Positions 50,093-58,824 of a DNA stretch of 64,000 bases are shown here, one piece after another. The stretch covers positions 39,869 through 103,868 of the IMG/VR virus record IMGVR_UViG_3300008050_000024; one strand, given 5' to 3'. The notes below the pieces were generated by a model. That model searched no databases. It was not told where the DNA came from and saw only the letters and a list, made by a program, of their open reading frames with translations. Each line of letters opens with the position of its first letter. The first letter of the stretch is position 1. The DNA comes from a virus. Both the position numbers and the translations under genes were made by a program.

Positions 50093-52129
50093 TTAATCCA
50101 TTCCCATGTTCGTATTCAAGGTTTGAATAGAGCCTACGTCATCCCGCGTCGCTCCAACAGGTCTACGGCCACCGCCTCCTCCACCGCCTCCTCCGCCCCC
50201 GCCCCCGCCTTGACTACCCATTCCGGAAGCCATCATAAAAGCGAGAGTAGCAGCACTGGCGTTCTTTTCACTCAATTTAAGGAAGTTTTCGGGATCAACA
50301 GTAAGACCGTCTGCCGATGCTTTACCTTTTGTTTTGACGAGCATCATCCCCCCGCCTAATCGAGTTCCCTTTTTATCCTGTGTTGCTGAATCCCCCAACA
50401 CAAGTCTTCCGTCTTTTGTCTGTTTTAATGCGCCCTCTGCGATAAGTTTTGCTTTCTTTTGAGGGTTGTCTGATAAATATTCTGCAAAATTCTGTTCTTT
50501 TATTACTTTCTTATCAATGTTTTGCCCCCGGTAACTTCCCGGCGAAAACTGACTTTGACTGGCTGCTTGAATATCTCTTTCTATTGCCGTGTACCTTATG
50601 GTAGAACTGCTCAGATCACCTAGTTGACCTTTGGCTAGAGCTTCTCTTTGGTCGGTGGCCGCAGCGGCTTGTTCAAAAATCTCTTTTCGATGTTTTTGAT
50701 CTCGTTTGCCTTTACCCAGTTCGTCAAACAGTTCTATCAGTTTTTTACCAGTAAAGCCCGCAGCAATGGCTACGCCTACAGCGGGACCACCCGCTCGAAG
50801 TGCCGTCAGTATGCTCCCACCAACAGTTGCAGCAGCTGTTCCCAGTCCAGCACCCATAACACCGGTTAATGCGCCTCCTCCTCGACCGCCTCTTCTTCCT
50901 CGACCGCCTTTTTGCAAGTCCTCAATGGAATCGTCGTGGATTTTAATGCCGTCATTAGTAGTGGCCTCGGTAAACTTTTCCATGGTTTCTTGAGCGGCAC
51001 CCGATGTTTTTGCTGTATCTTCCTGAGCATCGGACAATCTCTCTACGTTATCAGCCGTTTCGGCTTGAGTAGAGCCCTCTACCTGCGCTGCTGCCTCTAT
51101 AGCCTCTGTCTGTGTAGCTAGTGACTCCTTAGCGGCGGCCTGTTGCGCTATTTTAGATTCTGCTACCGACTCTTTAATTGCTTCATTATCTTCTTTTGTC
51201 TTTTGGCGCAATTCAGCAAAGGATCCTGTGATGGACTCTATTCCGATTGCCCCTAGCATCTCCTTGGCAACTAGCCCTCCCGGAACAGCTCCAAGCAAGC
51301 CTGTCAAGAGCCCTTCAGACACTCCCGACTTAACTAGTCGGTCTTGGAAGGCCGACCCCACATCACCACCAAAAGAAGTACGTTGACCTATTCTGGATAA
51401 TAGTTGTTCCTCATTTGTAGACACAGTATTGAACGCACTAGTCATATCCTGCAAAGTCATTTTAAGAGGCTGTGCTCCTGCAAAGCTTTTAGACATGGAG
51501 GTCATCGTGCCTAAGATTTTCTTCTTTTCCCCGGGACTAAAATCAGAGAGTTTTGCTTGGGGATCCGTTAATGGAGATTTTCCCAATCTATCCATCAGGG
51601 TGTTAAAATCTTGGAGGGCGTCGTTTTGTGCTTCGGCGGAACGTCCTGTGGCGGCTGTTTCAGAAAAGCGCTCCATGGCCTTGCCTACATCTAGTTCAAT
51701 ATTGGCATCGGCTATTTTGGATATAGCATTTGTTGCCGTTTTTTGAAGGTCAACAAATTCTTTTCGTTCGGACGTTGTAAGGTCGGTGGCTTTTTTGTTT
51801 CCCAACGCTATAGCTCGCTCTGTTGTTTTGAAAAACTCTTTAGAGTTAATGCCTTGCTTCTTTAGCACAGCCAGTACCGAGCTTTGGTTGCTATTGAGGA
51901 TTTCAACAGTATTACGAAACTCAGAGGATTGTCGAGCTAGGATGCCGTCAACCCTCTTTTGTTCTTGTTGTCGCAATTTTGCAGCAGTTGCGTTCTTTTC
52001 TGATGCGTCAGTGACTACTTCGTACAGGGAATGCCCGATGCCAGTAAAATCAACCGTTTTGGCAACAGATGTGGACAGGGAGTCAATCAACGCTCTTCCA
52101 GTCTCTGTCAAAAACTCAACGGCTGCCAT
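50093..52129 (-). CDS. Tail tape measure protein
   Basis: A 678-residue, largely helical protein placed between the assembly chaperone and the baseplate genes, the normal tape measure position. It has long charged helices, a hydrophobic stretch of about 45 residues (ALTGVMGAGLGTAAATVGGS, then VGVAIAAGFTGKKLIEL) that may be the membrane-active part, and a C-terminal run of 14 glycines before RRPVGATRDD. If it is the only length ruler, at roughly 1.5 angstrom per residue, the tail would be about 100 nm. Start ATG 52129 has AAAGGA upstream. Confidence 0.75.
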   Translation of the reverse strand: MAAVEFLTETGRALIDSLSTSVAKTVDFTGIGHSLYEVVTDASEKNATAAKLRQQEQKRVDGILARQSSEFRNTVEILNSNQSSVLAVLKKQGINSKEFFKTTERAIALGNKKATDLTTSERKEFVDLQKTATNAISKIADANIELDVGKAMERFSETAATGRSAEAQNDALQDFNTLMDRLGKSPLTDPQAKLSDFSPGEKKKILGTMTSMSKSFAGAQPLKMTLQDMTSAFNTVSTNEEQLLSRIGQRTSFGGDVGSAFQDRLVKSGVSEGLLTGLLGAVPGGLVAKEMLGAIGIESITGSFAELRQKTKEDNEAIKESVAESKIAQQAAAKESLATQTEAIEAAAQVEGSTQAETADNVERLSDAQEDTAKTSGAAQETMEKFTEATTNDGIKIHDDSIEDLQKGGRGRRGGRGGGALTGVMGAGLGTAAATVGGSILTALRAGGPAVGVAIAAGFTGKKLIELFDELGKGKRDQKHRKEIFEQAAAATDQREALAKGQLGDLSSSTIRYTAIERDIQAASQSQFSPGSYRGQNIDKKVIKEQNFAEYLSDNPQKKAKLIAEGALKQTKDGRLVLGDSATQDKKGTRLGGGMMLVKTKGKASADGLTVDPENFLKLSEKNASAATLAFMMASGMGSQGGGGGGGGGGGGGGRRPVGATRDDVGSIQTLNTNMGMD

Positions 52130-52259
52130 CTGGTATTCCTTTAGTATCGTGATACTTCTGAACTAAGCATCTGTTATACAAGGCCATGACCTTGTTAAAC
52201 GCTTTATCCCCGACGGAGATATGGGCAACATTACCCAAAACGAACTCTATTTCGATCAA
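52116..52259 (-). CDS. Possible 47-residue overlapping protein between chaperone and tape measure genes
   Basis: A frame that starts at TTG 52259 inside the 3' end of the gp26-like gene (GGAAGAG just upstream) and ends 14 bases inside the tape measure gene. It fills the 101-base gap without a stop. The peptide (IEIEFVLGNVAHISVGDKAF, then KVMALYNRCLVQKYHD) has normal protein composition. It could be a small assembly gene or, via a +1 shift, an extension of the upstream protein. Confidence 0.4.
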   Translation of the reverse strand: MIEIEFVLGNVAHISVGDKAFNKVMALYNRCLVQKYHDTKGIPDGSR

Positions 52260-53112
52260 TCTCTTCCAGTTTACGAAACGGAAGCAGGTCGACTACACCC
52301 AAATCGACACGATACGAAAATTGATATTCGCACGGTACGGGTTTACCATCCCCTTCTTTCTGACTGTCCTCAAGTAGTATTTGAGTAATATCAGGATTAT
52401 TACAAACTGCCATTTTCTTTTTCATGCCGTGTTGCATGGCTTTCTCTACTGATAGAATAGCCTGTCCCACTTCAATGTCTTCAATCCCACAAACAATTTC
52501 ATACGCCCGTTCATAATCCTTAATATTGCGGATCATACAGGCTAGAACTGCCTTATGGAAATCCTTACCCTTCCCATGCTCCATAATGGTACGCAAGTCC
52601 TTGACTCGGAATACATCGAACTCGATCTCATCCTTGTCATTGACTTTAATGTACGCAGGCAAATTAGGAACGCCCATATCATGAAAATCGACTTCCAAGG
52701 GTTTGAAACAAACCGTATTCGTTTCCTTACATCGAGGGCACTCTAAATTGTGTGACCATACCTTGTTAGGCGTAGTCTGTGCCGTGACGAAAAGTAAAAC
52801 CCAGAGAAAGTCGTTATATGATAATTCGTCTACATCAAAATCTATTGCGGGGCGTATAAGCTCCACATAGTCCAACTCAGTCATTCCTACTTGATTGAGT
52901 CTTTCTATTTCCGAAAAAGTTAACGGTCGATACGACAATGACTTTTTCTTATAAGGTATAAACTTTGATGGAAGAGTTCGTATCTTATTCCATAAATGTC
53001 CGTCCTTCTTTACTGGAATGAGGGAAGGAATGTCCCCTTGTTCTGAGGCGCCTGACAATGATTTTAACCCATTGTTAGCTTCAAGCTCCTCCGCTGTTAG
53101 AACGTGAACCAT
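52231..53112 (-). CDS. T4 gp26-like baseplate/tail assembly protein
   Basis: A 293-residue protein that resembles the T4 baseplate protein family (gp26-like): LPSKFIPYKKKSLSYRPLTF in the N-terminal third, then DELSYNDFLWVLLFVTAQTT, then a CPRC zinc-type pair. It lies just upstream of the tape measure gene, where tail assembly chaperones are usually found. ATG 53112 has AGGAGG and overlaps the upstream gene by 32 bases. Confidence 0.5.
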   Translation of the reverse strand: MVHVLTAEELEANNGLKSLSGASEQGDIPSLIPVKKDGHLWNKIRTLPSKFIPYKKKSLSYRPLTFSEIERLNQVGMTELDYVELIRPAIDFDVDELSYNDFLWVLLFVTAQTTPNKVWSHNLECPRCKETNTVCFKPLEVDFHDMGVPNLPAYIKVNDKDEIEFDVFRVKDLRTIMEHGKGKDFHKAVLACMIRNIKDYERAYEIVCGIEDIEVGQAILSVEKAMQHGMKKKMAVCNNPDITQILLEDSQKEGDGKPVPCEYQFSYRVDLGVVDLLPFRKLEEIDRNRVRFG

Positions 53113-53635
53113 CTGATCCTCCTAAAGAGTCTCCCACCACGGCAAAAGTAACAGGCAAAATGAAATGCTCATTACCGGCCATGCTGAGAGTTTGGGGCAA
53201 CCCTCCAAAGGGAAATACGAAGTAGCGGTCAACGTCAGATGCCCGCATCCCGTCTTTGTATTTCGTAACATGGAGTTCTCGCGCAACATCAAAAAGACAT
53301 CCCGCGGTCATGCTGTTTTTATCCATAACGACATTATTCATCCAGTATTCAAAAAACCTCTTGATATGATAGTCTACTGAATCCAGAAAATTCATCGACA
53401 TTTGACTTAGGTCAAAGCCGTAAGGAATGGCGAAGGGGGCTACCCCTTCAATCCCTCGAGTGGCCACATTGCCTACAGGAGGATCGACATCCTGTACGGG
53501 CAACCACTTGTTCCAATCAAAACCTGGACCTTGTAAAAGTTTCCTTTCGTTTCCAGGTAAGATAAACTTCGCTTGATAATTAAATTGAACGGCAAGGTCA
53601 AGGTAAAGCAAATCTTCTTGCAGTACCCCAGCCAT
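53081..53635 (-). CDS. Second tail tube-like protein
   Basis: A 184-residue protein of similar size to the tube protein just upstream and with a comparable layout: an N-terminal YQAKFILPG, then FLDSVDYHIKRFFEYWMNNV (the conserved middle helix region of tube proteins) and a final beta strand, HFILPVTFAVV. It may be a tube paralogue, a tube terminator or an adaptor. ATG 53635 has AGGAGG. The call is tentative. Confidence 0.5.
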   Translation of the reverse strand: MAGVLQEDLLYLDLAVQFNYQAKFILPGNERKLLQGPGFDWNKWLPVQDVDPPVGNVATRGIEGVAPFAIPYGFDLSQMSMNFLDSVDYHIKRFFEYWMNNVVMDKNSMTAGCLFDVARELHVTKYKDGMRASDVDRYFVFPFGGLPQTLSMAGNEHFILPVTFAVVGDSLGGSDGSRSNSGGA

Positions 53636-53638
53636 ATT

Positions 53639-54181
53639 CTAACCTCCTGTAGCGGATCCGCCTTTTTTGTGTGTATAGTACAACCAGTTCAAATTGAAAT
53701 CCGGTCGATACACATCGTTGGCTTCTCCGGACATGCCTGCTCCTGGGAGATTTTGTGGAAAACACCCTCGAAGTAACCATGACTGAGTTGGATTTTTATT
53801 ACCATCCAGCATTTGAAGAGTCACGTCTAGCATGTACTCTTTCTTGAGTTTGAGTTGCCCGGTAACGGGATCAAACAAGAGATCGCCCCAACGCTCCACG
53901 AAGTTGACTACTTTGCCATCTGTAGTTTCTACAAACTGCATTGGAGTCACATGGGAATATTCGGGATATCCTGATGTATGACCTGGCATACCTTTAATCC
54001 GAAAAAGGATGGGCGTAAATGTTTTGTCCGGGGTTGTAAATCCCAGACACTGTGAGTCAAGCTGTCTACCGGCTTGTCCTATATCTACCCCTGGAATTGT
54101 ACCATGAATCAATAGCTTGTACAAAAACAGATGCTGATAGTCAGGATGCCCGAGAATGTCTTCTTGCGTCATTTTCGGCAT
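53639..54181 (-). CDS. Tail tube protein (gp19-like)
   Basis: A 180-residue protein directly after the sheath gene, the standard place for the tube. It contains FRIKGMPGHTSGYPEYSHVT, VNFVERWGDLLFDPVTGQLK, and an end with beta-rich YMLDVTLQMLDGN and WLLRGCFPQNL, as in gp19-like proteins (…W.l.ga.P). It would stack as hexameric rings inside the sheath. Confidence 0.7.
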   Translation of the reverse strand: MPKMTQEDILGHPDYQHLFLYKLLIHGTIPGVDIGQAGRQLDSQCLGFTTPDKTFTPILFRIKGMPGHTSGYPEYSHVTPMQFVETTDGKVVNFVERWGDLLFDPVTGQLKLKKEYMLDVTLQMLDGNKNPTQSWLLRGCFPQNLPGAGMSGEANDVYRPDFNLNWLYYTHKKGGSATGG

Positions 54182-54221
54182 TTAATACCTCTCTTTAATG
54201 TTATCCCGAAAAAGCTTCGGT

Positions 54222-55829
54222 TTAGGAAAAGTTCTCTTCGTCAAACCGAAGACCAAAATCAGTGCTGATTATTCCGAATTTTAAGTGTTCAGCTCCTCTT
54301 CCGGCATCGATGTATGCGTCTACACGAAATTCACGGTTTGCCAGGGACTCATTGGTGTTATTCCCACCAATATCCGCTTCAACATCAAAAAACCGTATAC
54401 CCCCCTCACTCTTAATGCCCCGGAGGACACGGCGTGTATCATCTGCAAAATCATCCAACTCATCCTGGGTGACTTCTTCAAACGCCTGAGTAAGAAGTGA
54501 ATCGTACATAATCCTCTTGAGATAGTTGTACAATTTGCGCACGTGCTGACGGGAAGTACGAGCGGCTTCATTTCCATATAGGGTTCGCTGCTCCCAAAGG
54601 ATAGTCCCGTGGGTTGTCGTTGGCAAGTAATAGTTGATGTCGTTTGCCGCTAACAGTTCGTGATCTGCTGCATCAAACCTACGAAGGGGTTCAAGCATTC
54701 TGATCTGTCCACGGTTAGCCCCTGTAGGTATCTTCCATGGATTGATTGCGTGTGACCGAGCGTGTACTTGAGCAACGCCTCCGTCAATAGACATGAGTGC
54801 CCTTTGATCTCCGTTCCAGGGATCTAGTCCGTACAACCAACTGGAATGAAGACCCACGTAGCTGCCCAAGTCACCTACAAGGCCTCCGGAAGTACCCAAA
54901 GCCGTTCGATGTGCAATGAGATCGTTAATGTCATTGCTTATTTCAATACTTTGAGGAATTCCTATAATCCCGAAGGAATTATAGTCCCGACAGAATGTAG
55001 CCATGGCAGCCTCGAACGCATAGTTACCTGCTGTCGCCAATGACCCTCCAAGAATCAGATGAGCCAGTGGCTGATACTTAGAAGTACCCGCCTTCTGTAG
55101 GACCGTGAACATATCCGCCCAATCCGATCCAACCAAAGCAGCGGAATCGGCTGCCGCACTTAGTACGGTGGCGACCGTTGTAGCCTTTGGCATTACGTCT
55201 TTATCAATGGCTGCATTGTCATATACAAAAATGTGCTTAGACAATGTATTGATGACATTGAGAATATAGATAGACTTGCCGGCGGCATCAAGTGCTTCTG
55301 GTTGTCGAGAAATGCCTGCCCAGGCTTCAACTTGCACATCATTCTGTAGTACAAGGATTCGAAATGTTTTACCCGTGGCATCAATCTGGTCGACTGTGAT
55401 TTTTAAGTCAGTACCGTGTGCGCCTGCTGATCGAGCACGTACAACTAAACAACGATCGGTATCAACCCCAAACACAGCCGTATCCGCTATGCCCGCTACC
55501 GACTCTGCAATTGCCGCTGCCGTCGAAGTAGCCGCGCCCGCCGTTGAAATGTTCAAGTTCAACGCCGCAATAGTTGCTCCCTTATGGACTCGAACGAAGT
55601 GTACTCGACGTCCTGTATGAGCAGCGCCCAGAGCGGAATACATGGTTGAGGAGTATCGGGGATCAGGTTTGCCAAACTCTTCAATAGCCTGCTTTGCTCC
55701 ATTTTTAGTTATAGGAGCGAACGACCTCCCCTTCTTAGCAAAAACAGGAACAGCAATGTCAAAGTCCTTGTCAGGAAGAGTAGGAAAGGCTTGTTGTCCT
55801 TCAGTAAATTCTACACCGGATGCTTTCAT
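54222..55829 (-). CDS. Tail sheath protein
   Basis: A 535-residue contractile sheath protein. The C-terminal block is diagnostic: LYNYLKRIMYDSLLTQAF, then ADIGGNNTNESLANREFRVD and AEHLKFGIISTDFG. Upstream, GILGVLD-like insertion regions are replaced by a variable middle domain. This proves a myovirus-type tail. ATG 55829 overlaps the upstream stop as ATGA, with AAGGAG upstream. Confidence 0.9.
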   Translation of the reverse strand: MKASGVEFTEGQQAFPTLPDKDFDIAVPVFAKKGRSFAPITKNGAKQAIEEFGKPDPRYSSTMYSALGAAHTGRRVHFVRVHKGATIAALNLNISTAGAATSTAAAIAESVAGIADTAVFGVDTDRCLVVRARSAGAHGTDLKITVDQIDATGKTFRILVLQNDVQVEAWAGISRQPEALDAAGKSIYILNVINTLSKHIFVYDNAAIDKDVMPKATTVATVLSAAADSAALVGSDWADMFTVLQKAGTSKYQPLAHLILGGSLATAGNYAFEAAMATFCRDYNSFGIIGIPQSIEISNDINDLIAHRTALGTSGGLVGDLGSYVGLHSSWLYGLDPWNGDQRALMSIDGGVAQVHARSHAINPWKIPTGANRGQIRMLEPLRRFDAADHELLAANDINYYLPTTTHGTILWEQRTLYGNEAARTSRQHVRKLYNYLKRIMYDSLLTQAFEEVTQDELDDFADDTRRVLRGIKSEGGIRFFDVEADIGGNNTNESLANREFRVDAYIDAGRGAEHLKFGIISTDFGLRFDEENFS

Positions 55830-56095
55830 TTTTCTTCTTCTCCTTCGAAGACTAGTGCCGGCTCTGTTTCACAATGCGCTTTGAGGGCATCGAACTGAGC
55901 TTTAGACAGTCCTTCATGTCTGTTGTTCCCCCCCATTTGAATACCACACCCTTCCGAACTCTTGCCATCTGCACTAAGTACAGGATAGCCCAAAGAAATA
56001 CGGGAATGATTATTGCTAACCTTTGCCTTGTACGTCTTTGTGCTGCTAGTTCTAACAGGTTTGGGATCGGGAGTTGTATTTTCTTCTTCACTCAT
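55826..56095 (-). CDS. Hypothetical small protein upstream of the sheath gene
   Basis: An 89-residue protein with polar, proline-rich N terminus (NTTPDPKPVRTSSTKTYK) and GGAGG eight bases before ATG 56095. Not recognised. ATGA overlap with the sheath gene suggests coupled synthesis. Confidence 0.6.
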   Translation of the reverse strand: MSEEENTTPDPKPVRTSSTKTYKAKVSNNHSRISLGYPVLSADGKSSEGCGIQMGGNNRHEGLSKAQFDALKAHCETEPALVFEGEEEK

Positions 56096-56110
56096 ATCAA
56101 ATGCCTCCGA

Positions 56111-56797
56111 CTATTTTTCTAGCGTAGCAATAAGTTTATCCTTAAACACTTCATCTTCTGTCCAAGGCGTGTTGCGTTCAAATAGACTCAAAATTACTTT
56201 GTCTACTGTGACCACTTCTTTGCTTAACGGCGAATACACGATGCCTGTCAGATTGACATCCCATCCTACCATATGAAGCCGTCCTGTCTCTCCTACTTGT
56301 TCGATGTTGTCTTCCTGTATTAGATCCGGCTCATACATCAAACCCAGTTTATAGTTATAAGCATTGCCATCTAAAAGGATACTGGCGTCAACATTCATAA
56401 GAGAACTGCCGTCTACAAAATGCCATTGAGCAATAGTATCAGCAAATATACGGCTATTCGTAACAAAACGAACTTGAACAGGAAAAGTGCCTGGGCGCTG
56501 TTCTCGAACAGTGCCTTGAACACCTGTTGTCCCTGTTCGTACTTCCCTTGCCCTCCCTGTATGTGCTATAGGATTTCGCAAAGGGCCTCGCGCATAAAAA
56601 AGAATGGACCACTTATCTAATGGAGATGTGCTTATTTCGCTCTCTATAAGTTTTTTGACTTTGAAGCCGGCATCAACCGCTTCTGTGAAATCCAAATCTT
56701 TTACATGGAAGTCTTTCGCTGCGAGTCCTACCGCTAGCGCTGTGATTTTTGTACGAAGCGCTACTATGTAGGATTTGAAATACAAAGATAGATACAT
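56111..56797 (-). CDS. Neck/tail terminator-type protein (tentative)
   Basis: A 228-residue protein in the neck gene group. It has a helical N terminus (YFKSYIVALRTKITALAVGL), then beta-rich blocks (TFPVQVRFVTNSRIFADTIA; AYNYKLGLMYEPDLI). Such size and place just before the sheath fit a tail terminator or completion protein (gp15 role), but no motif confirms this. Confidence 0.5.
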   Translation of the reverse strand: MYLSLYFKSYIVALRTKITALAVGLAAKDFHVKDLDFTEAVDAGFKVKKLIESEISTSPLDKWSILFYARGPLRNPIAHTGRAREVRTGTTGVQGTVREQRPGTFPVQVRFVTNSRIFADTIAQWHFVDGSSLMNVDASILLDGNAYNYKLGLMYEPDLIQEDNIEQVGETGRLHMVGWDVNLTGIVYSPLSKEVVTVDKVILSLFERNTPWTEDEVFKDKLIATLEK

Positions 56798-56813
56798 GAA
56801 TCTTTTTTACCCT

Positions 56814-57029
56814 TTAGGAGTAGTTTTGCATCACCTCTGACAAGGTCGACGCCTCTTCTAATCCTAGCCGTTTTTTTGTGATTGAAGTAACCAGCGGCCA
56901 ATACTTCCGGTCATTGGTTGTACCTAGTTTTTCTAAGGCGATCTCCTGCGCCTTGTTCCATTCTGTTTCTACTTGGATTATTGTCTTGCCTGTTCGTTGC
57001 GCTAGTGTGTTTACCAACTGTGCTGGCAT
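56814..57029 (-). CDS. Hypothetical small helical protein
   Basis: A 71-residue protein, helical (LVNTLAQRTGKTIIQVETEW, then KAQEIALEKLG). Similar small proteins with an L.....G....E..W.KA pattern occur in other phage head-tail regions without known function. ATG 57029 is one base after the upstream TAA (TAATATG). Confidence 0.6.
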   Translation of the reverse strand: MPAQLVNTLAQRTGKTIIQVETEWNKAQEIALEKLGTTNDRKYWPLVTSITKKRLGLEEASTLSEVMQNYS

Positions 57030-57030
57030 A

Positions 57031-57558
57031 TTATGAAACCTTAATCACCCCACTCCTAATCAATTCCCGTACAACACCAAAAACATGCTTGCAGAAAGTA
57101 GGGACTTGTCTCGGATTCCTTATGTTAGGAGGGGGTTTGATTCTCGATTTTGGCTTGCCCAAGTGTGATCCATGTTTCCATAACACATGAGCTAGCCAAA
57201 AGTTGAACGCCGGACAGTCGCATTTAACTTCTACAGGTAAATTCGTTCTGAGTCTTTCTCCAGGCTTATTGCGCAATACGCGCATGCTTACCCTGTATTG
57301 GACATTTCTATTGATAGACCGTACTTGAAACCTAAACAGTACGAATCGATCTTTTAGATTAGGTTCTTTTAATTCCGTAATCTCATTCCGTGCTATGGGA
57401 ATGGATCGAGGGAATACAGTTTCGAAGTTATCAGCTAAAGATTTGAGTGATAACTTGGGACGCGGTTTGTCGTCATCTAAGACGTCACTCCCTGACTTAA
57501 CCTTGCCTTGCAGGTTAAGTAATCTAATAATGCGATCAACTTGAGATTCCTCTGCCAT
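57031..57558 (-). CDS. SWIM zinc-finger-like protein
   Basis: A 175-residue protein with the pattern C-x-C...C-x-H: VKCDCPAFNFWLAHV around residue 115 and FCKHVFGVVRELI around residue 158. This is the SWIM zinc-finger layout, with a 35-40 residue insert containing prolines. SWIM domains bind DNA or proteins. Finding one between the capsid and sheath genes is unusual; it may be a neck or DNA-retention protein, which is inference. Confidence 0.65.
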   Translation of the reverse strand: MAEESQVDRIIRLLNLQGKVKSGSDVLDDDKPRPKLSLKSLADNFETVFPRSIPIARNEITELKEPNLKDRFVLFRFQVRSINRNVQYRVSMRVLRNKPGERLRTNLPVEVKCDCPAFNFWLAHVLWKHGSHLGKPKSRIKPPPNIRNPRQVPTFCKHVFGVVRELIRSGVIKVS

Positions 57559-57577
57559 TTTGTTTACTTGATAGCTC

Positions 57578-58027
57578 CTAGCCGTATCGATACGGCTCTA
57601 TTTTTAATCGCTGGATTACCACTTCCTTAATACCCTCTATTTTCTCGATATCTGCTATACGCCAGTAATAGAATCGTTCTCTAGATATCTTCGGAAATTT
57701 AAAGCGGCAAACCGCGCCAATTGACAGTGTCTTGGGTACCTTCTTGGGATACATATAGTAATCCCCGCCCGGATCTGGATTCTTGGTATAATTCTTAATA
57801 CCACGCAAACCATACAAGGGCAAAAGAAGTACAGTCAAACTACCATCAGCAGCTACAGTTAAATCATAAGAAAGATTCAACGTATCCTGTTCATCCAAAA
57901 AATGAGCGCCTGCCGGTACGTCTATAGAATTGAAAAAATCGCACCGAACACCCCAGAACTTGAAAAGAGGGTTTAGCCTTGCCGGTCGAGATAATACTTT
58001 TTCAACGACCTCTTGAACGCTTCCCAT
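57578..58027 (-). CDS. Hypothetical head-completion-region protein
   Basis: A 149-residue beta-rich protein with AAGGAAGGG before ATG 58027. Segments SYDLTVAADGSLTVLLLPLY and RFYYWRIADIEKIEGIKEVV are seen; no family is recognised. Its position between capsid and sheath suggests a neck or head-closure role. Confidence 0.55.
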   Translation of the reverse strand: MGSVQEVVEKVLSRPARLNPLFKFWGVRCDFFNSIDVPAGAHFLDEQDTLNLSYDLTVAADGSLTVLLLPLYGLRGIKNYTKNPDPGGDYYMYPKKVPKTLSIGAVCRFKFPKISRERFYYWRIADIEKIEGIKEVVIQRLKIEPYRYG

Positions 58028-58036
58028 ACCCTTCCT

Positions 58037-58279
58037 TTACTTTGGAGTCTTAATATTTCTACTCTTTAGAGTTGCTTGGATCTTTGATTTTGTTTCATCG
58101 TTTAGTGTAGAACGCGCATTTGTTGCTACTGTTCCCGGGAACAAGAAAATCTCCCCAGTCTCAGGCAGATAGGACCCCATGACATCGAACTTAATTCCCG
58201 ACTGCATAAAAGCATCTTCCTGAATGGAAGTGGATTCGGTGATTGTTTCCTGTAGTTCTTCACATAGGGTCTTTTTCAC
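58037..58279 (-). CDS. Hypothetical small protein, TLCE-type N terminus
   Basis: An 80-residue protein with GTG start and AGGAG upstream. Its opening (KKTLCEELQETITE) resembles that of the protein at 46324 (ATLCEKLQSTLEG). The rest (GEIFLFPGTVATNARSTLND) looks like a small beta/alpha fold. Function unknown. Confidence 0.55.
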   Translation of the reverse strand: MKKTLCEELQETITESTSIQEDAFMQSGIKFDVMGSYLPETGEIFLFPGTVATNARSTLNDETKSKIQATLKSRNIKTPK

Positions 58280-58287
58280 GTATACTC

Positions 58288-58824
58288 CTAGGCTAAATCA
58301 GTGTGCTCGGCTATCTCTTCCCGGGCTTTATCGTACTTTTCTTTACAGTCATTCAAAATGGATTCAGTGTCGATACTAATTTCTAGTTCTAACTGTCCCA
58401 GATTCAACACATTGTGAATAGCTTGTCCGTACTGACCAAACATTAAATCACTTAATGGTGTTGGTAGATCTGCGTGTGTTTTAAAATCGGCCAGTGTGGT
58501 TTTGGCGGACTGTATCTTGACTAAGAAACTGCCCGGATACATATCGGACAAAACGGGAGAATCGTAACAATATTCTTTATAGTAGTCTTCTCCGTCTTTA
58601 TCAAAAATCCAAATGATCTGGTCAGGGGCTTCTACCGCCGCAAAAGTATGAGACACGCCGGTCACTTCCAGTTCAATAGTCGTGCCCGTTCCACTTGACT
58701 TATTGTACCGGTTCCAGTAATTGAGGCTCTCTTGTATTATGCCGTCTATTTCGACAAGAGCCTCTTCTAAGTCCCGTACTCCTAGTCTAGAATTAAATAT
58801 TTTGATTAGTTCTTGTTTACGCAC
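58288..58824 (-). CDS. Head-completion/connector protein (tentative)
   Basis: A 178-residue protein with GTG start. The helical opening (KQELIKIFNSRLGVRDLEEA) and end resemble head-tail connector proteins in size and place, but no diagnostic motif is seen. It overlaps a small membrane protein gene by 8 bases and ends 9 bases before the next start. Confidence 0.5.
   Translation of the reverse strand: MRKQELIKIFNSRLGVRDLEEALVEIDGIIQESLNYWNRYNKSSGTGTTIELEVTGVSHTFAAVEAPDQIIWIFDKDGEDYYKEYCYDSPVLSDMYPGSFLVKIQSAKTTLADFKTHADLPTPLSDLMFGQYGQAIHNVLNLGQLELEISIDTESILNDCKEKYDKAREEIAEHTDLA

Noticed and set aside
52231-52250. TTTTGGG slippery-like string at the end of the gp26-like gene
   Set aside because: It does not satisfy the X-XXY-YYZ rule, and the -1 frame yields only a 22-residue frame; the alternative 47-residue frame is in +1.
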